In this document: positions 10,968 to 19,170 of the stretch, piece after piece
How positions within the stretch are numbered: the stretch's first letter is position 1
Layout: every line of letters starts with the position of its first letter
Source: Citricoccus muralis
GTDB taxonomy: Bacteria; Actinomycetota; Actinomycetes; Actinomycetales; Micrococcaceae
Length of the DNA stretch: 64,000 bases
Direction of reading: 5' to 3'
NCBI RefSeq assembly: GCF_029637705.1
Contig: NZ_CP121252.1
Location: 1 to 64,000, forward strand
Notes under the pieces: model-generated
Database searches by the model: none
Told to the model about the DNA's origin: nothing
Seen by the model: only the letters and a program-made list of their open reading frames with translations
Program-made: the position numbers and the translations under genes

Positions 10968-12887
10968 CTCACTCCACACGACACCAGGAGGTAGCGGTGA
11001 AGAAATCACTGATCGCCGCCGCGGTGAGTGCGGGAGTGGGGGTCGGCATCGGGTTCTTCCTCTGGAAGGACAACGAGCGGACCAAGGGAGTCTGGTCAGA
11101 CGCCACGGATTCCCTCGACACCGGCAACACGTCGGAGTTGACACACAACTGAATACCCACGGGGGCATGGCGCAATTGGTAGCGCATCTGCTTTGCAAGC
11201 AGAGGGTTAGGGGTTCGAGTCCCCTTGCCTCCACCGCACGCACAAGGCTCGAACCCTTGCCAACGGAAACGTTGGTTGAGGTTCGGGCCTTGTGTGCGTC
11301 TGTGGCCCAGGTCAGCGCGTTGGCGTTGACCTGTGGATCGAGGAGCATCTCGAAGGGTCGGTTGTGCTCGACGCGCAGCTCGTTGTCTTCGTCGATGAAG
11401 ACCTTGGTGAAGAACGCCTGATTGCACAGCCGCCGGTTGGTGTCGTCGCACCGGGTGTAGATGTCGGCGCAGTTGGCGAGCAGACCGAGCGCGTCGTCGA
11501 GGTGGGAGCGGGCGTCGGCGTAGTCGCCGTAGTGGGCGTCGATGCGGCGGGTCACTTGGTCGAGTTCGGCGACGATGCGGTCCTGTTCGCGCTTGAGCAC
11601 TGAGAGCGGAATCGCGTCGGCGTAGTGCGCCTGCATGAGGCGGTCCTGCTCGCTTTCGAGCCGGTCGCGGTTGGTGGTGAGGCGTTCCAGTTCCTCGGTT
11701 TCGGCGGCCATGAGCCGGTCGAACTCGTGGTGGAGCATCCCCGCGAGCGCGTCCTGCTGGGCGGGCGTGATCTGGACGCGGGTGTAGTAGTCCTCGACGA
11801 GTTTCTCGACGTCTTCGATGAGCATCGCCTGGCGTGTGCAGTCGGTGCGCTTGGAGTGCCGGCCGGAGCACACGAAGTAGCAGTAGACGTTGCCGTGGCG
11901 GTTCTTCGCGTTGGAGACGATGAGTCGGGAGCCGCACTGGCCGCAGTGGATGGTGCCTTTGAGGTAGTGGCCGTGGACTTGGGTTGCCTCGACGGCGCAC
12001 TGGTGCGCGGTGAGCACGGACTGGACCTGGTACCAGACCTCGGCGGGCACGAGCGCCGGGTGGTTGCCCTTGTAGCGGGTGCCTCGGTAGACGACATCGC
12101 CCTTGTAGTACGGGTTGGTCAGGAGGCGGTGGATGGTGGACACGGCGAGCGGCTTCGCCGGCCTCTTCGGCGTGGGCAGACTGCGCAGCCCCCGCGAGGT
12201 GAGTTCGTCGTGGAGTTGGCTGACGCTCCAGTTGCCCGAGGCGTAGGCCTTGAACGCCCATTCGATCATCGGTGCGCGCTCAGGATCGAGCTCGATGGTG
12301 CGGACTTCGCGCCCGAGCTCGTCGCGCTTGCGGACGTTCAGATACCCGATGGGTGCGCGCCCGTTCGTGCCGCCACCGATGGCCTTCTGCGTCATGCCCT
12401 TGGCGACCTCGGTGGCGAGGTTGCGGGAGTAGAACTCGGCGATGGTGGACATGATTCCGTGCAGCAGCATCCCCGAAGGAGTCTCGTCGATGTTCTCCGA
12501 CGCGGACACGAGCATCACCCCGCACTGTTGGAGTGCGAGGTGGATGCTCACGTCGTCGGCGCGGTTGCGGGCGAGCCGGTCGACCTTGTGAACGATGCAG
12601 TACGCGACCCTATTGGCCTTGACGTACTGGATCATCCGCATCAGCTCGGGCCGGTCGGACGACTTGGCTGAGGCTCCCGCGTCCACGAACTCCTCGACGA
12701 TGCCGGCGCCGAGCTGTTCGGCCTTGCGCCTGGTCGCTTCGCGCTGGGCCGGGATCGAGAAGCCTTCGTCGGTGCCGCCCTTCTCTGCCTGCTCGCGGGT
12801 CGAGACTCGCAGGTAGGACACGGCGGCAGCCGCAGTCTTGGGCGGGTCGATGAGGCTGGCTGCCGGATCGTCGGCAATGGTGGTCAT
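10905..12887 (-). CDS. Large serine recombinase (ICE integrase), reading frame runs out through tRNA-Ala
   Basis: This is the likely integrase of the ICE. It has an N-terminal resolvase domain with catalytic Ser29 (YLRVSTREQ), the recombinase domain with a zinc-ribbon CGQCGSRL, and a coiled-coil region (about 385-450). The protein core ends near position 11,300. No in-frame stop occurs there: the frame continues antisense through the nested hairpin, tRNA-Ala, the DLW-39 gene and tRNA-Ile to a stop at 10905. The last 110-130 residues are therefore probably not native, or arise only in the integrated state. The ATG at 12887 has only a weak RBS. Confidence 0.85.
   Translation of the reverse strand: MTTIADDPAASLIDPPKTAAAAVSYLRVSTREQAEKGGTDEGFSIPAQREATRRKAEQLGAGIVEEFVDAGASAKSSDRPELMRMIQYVKANRVAYCIVHKVDRLARNRADDVSIHLALQQCGVMLVSASENIDETPSGMLLHGIMSTIAEFYSRNLATEVAKGMTQKAIGGGTNGRAPIGYLNVRKRDELGREVRTIELDPERAPMIEWAFKAYASGNWSVSQLHDELTSRGLRSLPTPKRPAKPLAVSTIHRLLTNPYYKGDVVYRGTRYKGNHPALVPAEVWYQVQSVLTAHQCAVEATQVHGHYLKGTIHCGQCGSRLIVSNAKNRHGNVYCYFVCSGRHSKRTDCTRQAMLIEDVEKLVEDYYTRVQITPAQQDALAGMLHHEFDRLMAAETEELERLTTNRDRLESEQDRLMQAHYADAIPLSVLKREQDRIVAELDQVTRRIDAHYGDYADARSHLDDALGLLANCADIYTRCDDTNRRLCNQAFFTKVFIDEDNELRVEHNRPFEMLLDPQVNANALTWATDAHKARTSTNVSVGKGSSLVRAVEARGLEPLTLCLQSRCATNCAMPPWVFSCVSTPTCCRCRGNPWRLTRLPWSARCPSRGRTRCRPPLPHSPRRRSVISSPLPPGVVWSEWAYQDLNLGPHRYQRCALTA
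10997..11152 (+). CDS. DLW-39 family small protein
   Basis: This is a 51-residue protein. It starts with GTG at 10997, six bases after a strong RBS (AGGAGGT, 10985-10991). It has a basic N-terminus, one hydrophobic segment (about residues 5-23, Ala/Gly/Val-rich) and a short polar tail containing WSDATDSLD, which fits the actinobacterial DLW-39 family found between these two tRNAs. Its stop lies 8 bases before tRNA-Ala. The function is unknown. Confidence 0.8.
   Translation: MKKSLIAAAVSAGVGVGIGFFLWKDNERTKGVWSDATDSLDTGNTSELTHN
11161..11233 (+). tRNA. tRNA-Ala (anticodon TGC), integration target of the ICE
   Basis: The cloverleaf is complete: acceptor GGGGGCA with TGCCTCC, anticodon loop CTTTGCAAG with anticodon TGC, T-arm GGGGTTCGAGTCCCC. 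CCA is not encoded. Foreign conjugative DNA starts directly after the 3' end, so the tRNA 3' end is the likely attachment site and remains functional after insertion. The T-arm sequence GGGTTCGAG (11211-11219) recurs inverted at 11248-11256. Confidence 0.96.
11236..11298. repeat. Nested inverted repeat at the tRNA-Ala/ICE junction
   Basis: Outer arms of about 20 bases (CGCACGCACAAGGC ... GCCTTGTGTGCG, with few mismatches) enclose a perfect inner hairpin, CCAACG (11260-11265), loop GAAA, CGTTGG (11270-11275). It lies 3' of the serine recombinase domain on the minus strand and may be a terminator or part of the attachment site. No T-run follows on the minus strand. Confidence 0.6.
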
Positions 12888-12897
12888 CGGGGGCTCA

Positions 12898-13039
12898 CTC
12901 TCACGCGGTTCGACCCTCGCGCTCCCACTGTTGGTGGGAGGGGTGTTGATCGTGAGAGCAGCCGGTGAAGGCTGTAGGGCGAGACCCGATGGTCTCGGTG
13001 CGTGTTGCCCGCCGAACGGCGGGGTTTAGGCCACAACAC
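12898..13039. other. Cluster of hairpins upstream of the recombinase (possible structured leader)
   Basis: The gap between the recombinase start and the next gene holds several strong inverted repeats. CTCTCACG (12898-12905) pairs with CGTGAGAG (12951-12958) and encloses CTCCCAC/GTGGGAG (12922-12940). GAGACC-CGAT-GGTCTC lies at 12981-12996. CCCGCCG-AA-CGGCGGG lies at 13008-13023, enclosed by GTGTTG (13002-13007) and CAACAC (13034-13039). This is more structure than a simple terminator needs. It could be a structured RNA, a recombinase leader or a protein-binding region. Confidence 0.5.
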
Positions 13040-13068
13040 CCCGCATCGCGAGGCTTGCAGGTTTCATT

Positions 13069-13296
13069 CTACCGGGCGGCTTCAGAGGCGGCCAGGCCAT
13101 CGGGAGCCGCCTGGTAGGTGTCGGGCACCCGCACGGCTTCACGGGCCGCGCGGCTCTCGCCGGTCTCCTGCAACGTCAGCCGGATGAGAACCTCGGCGAG
13201 TTTGTGGAGGTCGGCGCGCTCGCGGTGGACGGCCCGGACGGAAAACGACCGCTCCTCGTAGGGGCGACGGTCGGTCTTCTTGGCGTAGCGGCTCAT
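13069..13296 (-). CDS. Small basic hypothetical protein of the ICE
   Basis: This 75-residue charged protein begins MSRYAKKTDRRPYEER and contains a possible helical segment HRERADLHKLAEVLIRLTL. The ATG at 13296 lies four bases after the stop of the DUF4913 gene, so it is probably the last gene of the leftward transfer operon before the recombinase. No family was recognised. Confidence 0.65.
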   Translation of the reverse strand: MSRYAKKTDRRPYEERSFSVRAVHRERADLHKLAEVLIRLTLQETGESRAAREAVRVPDTYQAAPDGLAASEAAR

Positions 13297-13300
13297 CGCT

Positions 13301-13858
13301 CTACGGAGCTTCATCGTCGGCCAGGTTGGCGTAGAACTCGTCTTCGGCCTCCTGGCGCTTGCGGACTTGGGCGATGACGAACTCGACGAACTCGGTGTCG
13401 CGGTTGGTGAAGGTGAAGTCCTGGATGGTGGGCGCTGAGTCTTCACCGGGCCATGCAGCTTGTCGGGTCGGGCGGTCGCGGTCGCCACGGGTGCCGCAGG
13501 CGGTGACCCAGTAGCGAAGACGTTCTCGCGCGTCGGCGAAGTCGCGGTGCCAGCCGAGTGGCGCGGATGCGTTCTGCTCGGGGTCGTAGGCGGCGAGCCA
13601 GTGCAGGTGCAGCGCCGACAGCTCCCAGACCATCTCCGGGTGGTGATGCCAGAACGGCGGCACCACCGCGACGGTGAGGCCGTAGGTGCGTCGCAGCCAG
13701 TCAACCCACCGGTTCAGTGCGAGCCATTCCTGTTCCAGCTCGTGCGCCGTCAGCAGGTTCCAGTTCACGGGGTGAGGCGGTTCGGGTATGTCCGCGTTGG
13801 TGACGCGGGGCGGTCCGTCGAAGACGTCCGGCTCATCCATCTCATGCTGATCGTTCAT
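13301..13858 (-). CDS. DUF4913-like protein
   Basis: The 185-residue soluble protein has an N-terminal Pro-rich part and a central Trp/His-rich region (WVDWLRRTYG, VPPFWHHHPE, ELSALHLHWLAAY, WHRDFADARERLRYW), which fits the DUF4913 family common in actinobacterial conjugative elements and phages. The acidic C-terminus ends NLADDEAP. The function is unknown; it sits with SSB and the coupling ATPase in the transfer operon. Confidence 0.75.
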   Translation of the reverse strand: MNDQHEMDEPDVFDGPPRVTNADIPEPPHPVNWNLLTAHELEQEWLALNRWVDWLRRTYGLTVAVVPPFWHHHPEMVWELSALHLHWLAAYDPEQNASAPLGWHRDFADARERLRYWVTACGTRGDRDRPTRQAAWPGEDSAPTIQDFTFTNRDTEFVEFVIAQVRKRQEAEDEFYANLADDEAP

Positions 13859-13877
13859 GGCGTCTCGGCTCCCGAGC

Positions 13878-14321
13878 TCACATACTGACCGGGGAGGCCT
13901 GCGCCGCGGTCGCTGCCCGCTGCGTCGGGTCGTACGCCGCTGCTTCCCGGCCGACTCCGCTGCGCGGCGTGCGGTCCACCTCGTAGCGGGTTCGCGCGGC
14001 GTCGTGTCCGATCTTCTTGGCGACGAACTCTTCGCCCTCGATCGCCTGACCGTTGCGCTCGTAGTTGACCGGTCGCGTGTAGCCCTCGGCGACGAAGTTG
14101 TCGCCCTGGGTGAAGTTCGCGTGCGCGTGCTCGGCGGAACGTCCGAACATCACCAGGTGGTGGTAGGTCGTCTCGGTCTGAGTGAACGAGCCGTCGTCCT
14201 CGCGGCGGAAGTGTTCCTTGCCGATACGGGCGAAGAACCTGGCGTCTCCCTTTGCCGTCTCGGTGAGCAACGGCTCCGAGGCGATGAAGCCTGACAGCGA
14301 TTCCTGGGTATGAATGGCCAT
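13878..14321 (-). CDS. ssb: Single-stranded DNA-binding protein
   Basis: The 147-residue protein has an OB-fold-like N-terminal half (FIASEPLLTETAKGDARFFARIG, then TTYHHLVMFGRSAE, FTQGDNFVAEGYTRP), matching SSB proteins of conjugative elements, and a variable Ala/Thr-rich tail. The tail lacks the standard acidic DDDIPF tip. The ATG at 14321 is chosen because GGAGGAGG precedes it. It probably coats transferred strands in the recipient. Confidence 0.85.
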   Translation of the reverse strand: MAIHTQESLSGFIASEPLLTETAKGDARFFARIGKEHFRREDDGSFTQTETTYHHLVMFGRSAEHAHANFTQGDNFVAEGYTRPVNYERNGQAIEGEEFVAKKIGHDAARTRYEVDRTPRSGVGREAAAYDPTQRAATAAQASPVSM

Positions 14322-14370
14322 GATGGCCTCCTCCTGAACTCGGGCGACCAACTGCGTGTGGTCGCTCTGT

Positions 14371-14385
14371 CAGGCAGGTGCGCCC
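14371..14385 (-). promoter_or_regulatory. Recurrent leader motif copy upstream of ssb
   Basis: On the coding strand this reads GGGCGCACCTGCCTG. It is one of about eleven related sequences placed before genes in this element; see the finding on the repeated GCACCTG motif. Confidence 0.4.
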
Positions 14386-14402
14386 GGGTCTCCCAGGCGT
14401 CG

Positions 14403-16181
14403 TCAGGAGGCGGGACGGCGACGCAGCAGTGCTTCGAGTTCGTCGCGATCGCTGCGGAGTTGCGCGGCGTCGGGCCGAGTTGGCCAGGCGCGCAGATCGG
14501 TGACGATGGGCGGCGCGGAGCGCAACATCGTGATGCCGGTGCCGAACGGCAGGGTGCGGATGCGGTCTGGCGGCAGGATCGGCACGCGGCGGATCGAGCG
14601 TTGGTTGGAGCGGGTGCCGTGGTCGCCGAGGGTCACGCTGTCGGTGTACTCGTCACGTTCGCCGATGAGGGTGGAGAGGTCTTGGAGGTCGCGGCTGTTG
14701 GATGCGCCGCCGAGGATGATCTTGACGATGCTGGCATCCCAGATCGCGCCGGCCTGGTGTTCGCTCCACTTGTCGCGCGCTTGGGCGAGGGATTGCAGGA
14801 CCGGCATGGTCGTGATGCCGGTGCCGCCGCCTTCGGCCATGAGCGTCGGCAGTGACGGCAGTGGTGCGAGGTTTCCGATCTCATCAAGCGCGAGCAGTAG
14901 CGGCGGGTCGAGCCGTGCTCCGGGTGAGCGTGCGGCGAGTCGGCGGGCGGTTTCGATGAGGTCTTCGACGAATGCCGCGACCAGCGATGCGGAGGCTCCT
15001 GCTCCGGCTCCGGTGGCGAGTAGGTAGAGGGTTCCTTGCTCGGTGAGGAAGGTTTCGGGGTCGAAGCGTTCGTGTGGGCCTGGGGTGACGGCATCGAGCA
15101 CGCGGGGGTCGGCGAGGGCTGCGAGGGCGAGGGAGACGCCTTGCCAGATGCTGTCGCGGGTCTTGGGGTCGGCGTCGATCATCGCGGCCAGTGAGTCGTC
15201 CCAGCCCATCGCCGCGTTCGGGTGGGAGTTGAGGATGGCGACGGCCTCGGATGCGGCGCTGGGGTCGAGGGTCCACCGGAAGAGCTCGGCGGGTGGGCGG
15301 CCGTCGAGCGCGGCGGCGTGCAGCAACGACTGGAGTGCGGTGCGGGTCTTGCCTTCCCAGAACCCGCCTGACTCGACCCCTCCGGCGGACAGTCCTGTGG
15401 CGGCGGCGAGTCCGTTGGCGCGGATCATCGCGGTCAGCGGATCGTCGCAGCCGCGAATGGGTGACCAGCGCAGCCCGGCGGGGATGCCTTCGGCGAGGTG
15501 TTGCGGGTCGAACACGGCGACTGGCCCGCCCTTGCGGCGTCGGGCGCGAAGCGTCGCGGTCAGGTTGTCGGGTCTCGTGCTGGTGGTGACGACTGCGCCG
15601 GGCGCGTCGAGGATCGCGTTGATGACGACGTGCAGGCCCTTTCCGGAGCGGGGTGGGCCGATCAGCAGGATCGAGTCTTCGACCGATGCCCAGACCTTCG
15701 TGCCACGACTGGCGCCGAGCAGGTAGCCGACATCCTGCGGTGCTGGTGACTCCAAGGAGGGCCGGAGCGTGGCGGCGCGGTGAAGCAGCGCCTTGGCGGA
15801 TGCTGCGGTCTTGACTTCATGGCTGGTCGCGATCCCGGCCAGTCGGTGCGGGTCGGTCTCTGTCTTCCGTGTGTGTCGGCGCAGGACCATCCACACCCAG
15901 ACGATCCCGGCGGCGAGTCCGCCGAGCAGCGCCGTGCTGACGAGCCAATAGACGACAGGATTGAGCCCGTCGGCACCGAGCGCGGTCGCCGGGTCGCCGG
16001 GGTTGAACAGCACGCCGATCCCTGCCGCTGCGCCGGCGTCGGGCTGGGGTGTGCCGGTGAGGAACGCGGCGACGCTGCCGGCGGCGCGGAGGACGAGAGC
16101 GATCCCGAACATGCCGATCAGGCCAATGAGGGCGGCGTTGGTGAGTTCGTCGCCCATGCCCGCGGCTTGCCGCTGGTTCAT
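14403..16181 (-). CDS. Type IV coupling ATPase (VirD4/TraG family)
   Basis: This membrane-anchored ATPase couples the relaxase-DNA complex to the secretion channel. The 592-residue protein has two N-terminal membrane segments (about 17-42 and 75-100), Walker A GPPRSGKG at about 175-182, and Walker B LLALDEIGNL with D433-E434. The ATG at 16181 overlaps the stop of the gene before it (ATGA), so translation is coupled. Confidence 0.92.
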   Translation of the reverse strand: MNQRQAAGMGDELTNAALIGLIGMFGIALVLRAAGSVAAFLTGTPQPDAGAAAGIGVLFNPGDPATALGADGLNPVVYWLVSTALLGGLAAGIVWVWMVLRRHTRKTETDPHRLAGIATSHEVKTAASAKALLHRAATLRPSLESPAPQDVGYLLGASRGTKVWASVEDSILLIGPPRSGKGLHVVINAILDAPGAVVTTSTRPDNLTATLRARRRKGGPVAVFDPQHLAEGIPAGLRWSPIRGCDDPLTAMIRANGLAAATGLSAGGVESGGFWEGKTRTALQSLLHAAALDGRPPAELFRWTLDPSAASEAVAILNSHPNAAMGWDDSLAAMIDADPKTRDSIWQGVSLALAALADPRVLDAVTPGPHERFDPETFLTEQGTLYLLATGAGAGASASLVAAFVEDLIETARRLAARSPGARLDPPLLLALDEIGNLAPLPSLPTLMAEGGGTGITTMPVLQSLAQARDKWSEHQAGAIWDASIVKIILGGASNSRDLQDLSTLIGERDEYTDSVTLGDHGTRSNQRSIRRVPILPPDRIRTLPFGTGITMLRSAPPIVTDLRAWPTRPDAAQLRSDRDELEALLRRRPAS

Positions 16182-16726
16182 GTCAGCCGCCGCACCGCGA
16201 GCGTGCCCGAGATGCGCCCGAACAGGATGACCTCGTGTGTGCCGTCGGGAAGGTCGTCGAGGTCGATGAGCGCGCGGGCCTCTCCTGTTCCGGTGGCGTC
16301 GGTGTGGGAGACGATGGTCGCGACGGCGACGTCCTCGCCGGGCACGAACCCATCGGCGGTGACCTCCGCCAAGCGCGGCACCCGGCGGGCGTGACGACTC
16401 CGACGAGTCTCCGGCACAGGGTTCTCGGACGGGGCCACTGCGCGTCGAGGCTTGCGAGTGCGGAGGATGTCGGTGAACACACTCCCGTCGCTCTCGCGCA
16501 CCTCGACTCGGACCGCGATCGTGCGGTCCTTGGTGATGGCATCCATGAGCGGCCCGAACGTCGCCCGCGTCCACGCACCCGCGTCCGGTGGTGGGAACGG
16601 TGTTCCATCGACTGTCGCGGCCAGCGTGCCGTCTTCGGCAACGGTCACGAGGACGTGCGGCAGCTCGACGGGCGCGGTCGCATCGTCGTCGTTCGGGCCG
16701 GATCGGCGCGTGCCGATGAGGTTCAT
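16178..16726 (-). CDS. Hypothetical transfer-operon protein
   Basis: The 182-residue soluble protein has no recognised family. The N-terminal half contains HVLVTVAEDGTLAATVDG, followed by a basic stretch (about 100-120) and a C-terminal part with IDLDDLPDGTHEVILFG. Its start overlaps the VirB4-like gene's stop and its stop overlaps the coupling ATPase start (ATGA at both ends). It is therefore a co-translated part of the transfer machinery. Confidence 0.7.
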   Translation of the reverse strand: MNLIGTRRSGPNDDDATAPVELPHVLVTVAEDGTLAATVDGTPFPPPDAGAWTRATFGPLMDAITKDRTIAVRVEVRESDGSVFTDILRTRKPRRAVAPSENPVPETRRSRHARRVPRLAEVTADGFVPGEDVAVATIVSHTDATGTGEARALIDLDDLPDGTHEVILFGRISGTLAVRRLT

Positions 16727-18207
16727 CGGTGGCCTCCCGCTGCGCGGCTGCTGGTGTCGAACAGCGCGAGTTCGTCGGGGTGGAGCTGGTGCTGGCAGAC
16801 GAAGCTCCTGGCCTTGATCCGCCACAGGCCTTGGCCGACGCCGAGGTTCGGCAAGAGCTGCTGCTCCGTGCCGGTCAGACCGAGCGCGGTCGCGGTCGGC
16901 CCGAGCTGGTCGGACTCCTGCCGGTACACGATCCGCGTCTCCGCATTCGCGAGTAGTGAGTTGGCGAGGGAGCGCATGGCGGAGCCTTGATCGCCCACGT
17001 TGTCGAGGTCGGTGAGCTTGTGGAAGATCAGCATGTTCGCGATCCCGTAGTGCCTGGCGAGTCGCCAGTGAGCATCCATCCGCCGCAACAGCGCCGGGTG
17101 GGACATGAGCCGCCATGCCTCGTCGTAGATCACCCACCGCTGCCCTCCGTTCGGGTCGAGCAGCGCGGATTCCATCCACGCCGACGAGCACGTCATCAAC
17201 ACCGAGATGAGGGTCGAGTTCTCGGTGACCCGCGAGAGGTCGAGCGAGATCATCGGCAACGACGGATCGAACGCGACCGTCGAAGGGCCGTCGAACAGCC
17301 CGGCCAGGTCACCTGCCACGAGGCGACGCAGCGCGTGACCGACGAGCCGGCCGTCCTCGGCCAGCCTGCCGTCGGCATCCGTGCTTGGGGCGAGGATGCG
17401 ATCGACGACCATCGGCAGGATCGGTACGTCGTTCTCCCGCACCGTCTGGGTCAGGGCGATGTCGATCGCGGTGTGCTCCAACGGCGACAAACCCCGCGCG
17501 AGCACGGTCTCCGCGAGCGCGCCGATCAGGTCACGCCGCCGGGCCGCGACCGTGGAGGCCCACTGCTCATCCGAGAGTCCGCTGGGCCGGTGGCCTTCGT
17601 CGAGCGGGTTCAGGCGGGTGTTGAGGCCGTGCCCGAGGACGATGGCTCTGCCGCCGACGGCGTTGGCGACGGCGGTGTGTTCGCCCTTTGGATCGCCGGG
17701 CACGTACACGCGCCGCCCGAACGGCAACGACCGGGTGTAGAGCGACTTGGCCAGCGAGGACTTGCCGGAACCGACGATCCCGGCCAGCACCACGTTGGGT
17801 GCGGTGATGATGCCGCGCGCGTAAAGCACCCACGGGTCGTAGACGAAACTCCCGCCCGAGTACAGGTCCTGACCGACGAACACACCATCCGCGCCGAGCC
17901 CACCCTCAGCAACGAACGGATACGCACCCGCCAGCGTCGCCGATGTGTCCTGATGCCGCGTCAGATGGAACCGGCCCGGAGTGCGTAGTCGCGCAGCACC
18001 AGGCTCACCCGCCTTCGGCAAGTAGACCGTGGAGCGCCGCTCGGCACGCTCATCCTCGGCCTTCGCCTTCGCTGCGACGAGCGCGGTCTTTCGCTGCTCG
18101 GCGTGGAGCCTGGCCTCTGCCTTGCGGCGCTGCTTGCGGAGCTTCCGCCGCTCCTTCGACGGTGCCACCAGAACGGCGGTGTGCAGCCGCGCGCGATCGT
18201 CGGTCAC
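16723..18207 (-). CDS. VirB4/TraC-like conjugation ATPase
   Basis: This ATPase powers the type IV secretion channel. The 494-residue protein starts with a highly charged coiled region (about 10-50), then carries the ATPase core with Walker A GIVGSGKSS (143-151) and Walker B WVIYDEAW (D362-E363). It lacks the N-terminal VirB4 domain, which seems to be on the separate SCO6880 protein encoded further upstream in the operon. The GTG at 18207 overlaps the preceding stop (GTGA). Confidence 0.88.
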   Translation of the reverse strand: MTDDRARLHTAVLVAPSKERRKLRKQRRKAEARLHAEQRKTALVAAKAKAEDERAERRSTVYLPKAGEPGAARLRTPGRFHLTRHQDTSATLAGAYPFVAEGGLGADGVFVGQDLYSGGSFVYDPWVLYARGIITAPNVVLAGIVGSGKSSLAKSLYTRSLPFGRRVYVPGDPKGEHTAVANAVGGRAIVLGHGLNTRLNPLDEGHRPSGLSDEQWASTVAARRRDLIGALAETVLARGLSPLEHTAIDIALTQTVRENDVPILPMVVDRILAPSTDADGRLAEDGRLVGHALRRLVAGDLAGLFDGPSTVAFDPSLPMISLDLSRVTENSTLISVLMTCSSAWMESALLDPNGGQRWVIYDEAWRLMSHPALLRRMDAHWRLARHYGIANMLIFHKLTDLDNVGDQGSAMRSLANSLLANAETRIVYRQESDQLGPTATALGLTGTEQQLLPNLGVGQGLWRIKARSFVCQHQLHPDELALFDTSSRAAGGHR

Positions 18208-19034
18208 CGCACCAGCCCCCGCGACTGCTTGACCGCCGTGATCTTCGCCGGCTCGAACCACGACCCATCCCGCTTCGCCGTCGGGAGGTCGCCCCGCTCC
18301 GGTGCACCCGGCGACGAGTACGACACCAGCAGCTCCGGCCCGGCCTGCGCCGGAGGGGGCTCGATCTGTTCGGCGTCCTGGGGCGCGGCCTCCGGGTCGG
18401 CGTAGCGGCGCAGCAGCGAGACGTAGCCGACGTGCGGGTTCACGACCAGCGCGTAGTCGCCCGAGATCGCCACGCGGTCGTTCGTGCCCTCGCCGGGCTC
18501 GTCGTAGACGTACCCGTTCTCCAGCGCGGCCTGTGTGGTCTCGTCGCCGTAGTCCCACTGCGCGAGGAAATCCACCGCATCGACATGCCCCAGCTCGCCG
18601 AGGATGCGCAACGGCCGGTCGGCCTCCTCGCCCTGGAGGAACACCACGCTGACCCACCGCGACGGCGCAGCCTCCTCCGTGGCGGGCTCGGGGTGCCAAG
18701 CGATCCGCCCTGCCGCGATGAACCCTTCCGCGAGCCTGTCGTAGGCGCGGTCGACGAGGCTCGCGGCCTGACGAAGCTCCTCCGCAGCAGCGAGCGCGTC
18801 TCGCACCCCTGCCTCGTGGCTTCCGGCGTCGTTGAAGGCGTGCGCGGCCTTGCGCTCGTGAGCATCGGCGATCTGGTCGAGTGCCTGTCGCAGCGAGCGC
18901 ATCCCCGAGGACAGATTACCGATCACCCCATACATCTCGGCGGGCTGATCGAAGCCCCGGCTCGCGTGGGCCAGGCCACGCAAGGCCTCGGATGCCTCGG
19001 CGGCGTCAGCAGTGGAATCGAAGAACGTGGGCAT
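18204..19034 (-). CDS. Hypothetical protein of the transfer operon
   Basis: The 276-residue soluble protein has a helical N-terminal half (RGLAHASRGFDQPAEM ... LRQALDQIADAHERKA) and a C-terminal half with FLAQWDYGD and YALVVNPHVGYVSLLRRY. No family was recognised. The ATG at 19034 follows a GAGGAGG RBS. It is coupled to the VirB4-like ATPase by a GTGA overlap. The gene before it in the operon would be SCO6880, but two rightward cargo genes lie between them. Confidence 0.7.
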   Translation of the reverse strand: MPTFFDSTADAAEASEALRGLAHASRGFDQPAEMYGVIGNLSSGMRSLRQALDQIADAHERKAAHAFNDAGSHEAGVRDALAAAEELRQAASLVDRAYDRLAEGFIAAGRIAWHPEPATEEAAPSRWVSVVFLQGEEADRPLRILGELGHVDAVDFLAQWDYGDETTQAALENGYVYDEPGEGTNDRVAISGDYALVVNPHVGYVSLLRRYADPEAAPQDAEQIEPPPAQAGPELLVSYSSPGAPERGDLPTAKRDGSWFEPAKITAVKQSRGLVR

Positions 19035-19061
19035 GGTCGGCCTCCTCGCAAGTCTTGTGAC

Positions 19062-19077
19062 GAGGAGGTGTGCTGCG
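19062..19077 (-). promoter_or_regulatory. Recurrent leader motif copy (divergent gap 19035-19170)
   Basis: On the minus strand it reads CAGCACACCTCCTC, related to the repeated GCGCACCTG motif. It lies about 30 bases before the leftward gene starting at 19034. Confidence 0.3.
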
Positions 19078-19170
19078 ATGACCCCCGGGCGCTGTCGGAG
19101 GTGGCTGACATACTTGATGGAGGCGTCGGAGGGAGGCACGAGGCAGTCACCGGCGAGAAGGAGAGCCGAC

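Noticed and set aside
10969-12261. Second long minus-strand frame over the recombinase and tRNA-Ala
   Set aside because: It is in the wrong frame for the recombinase domains; its peptide over the tRNA is the common antisense-tRNA artefact.
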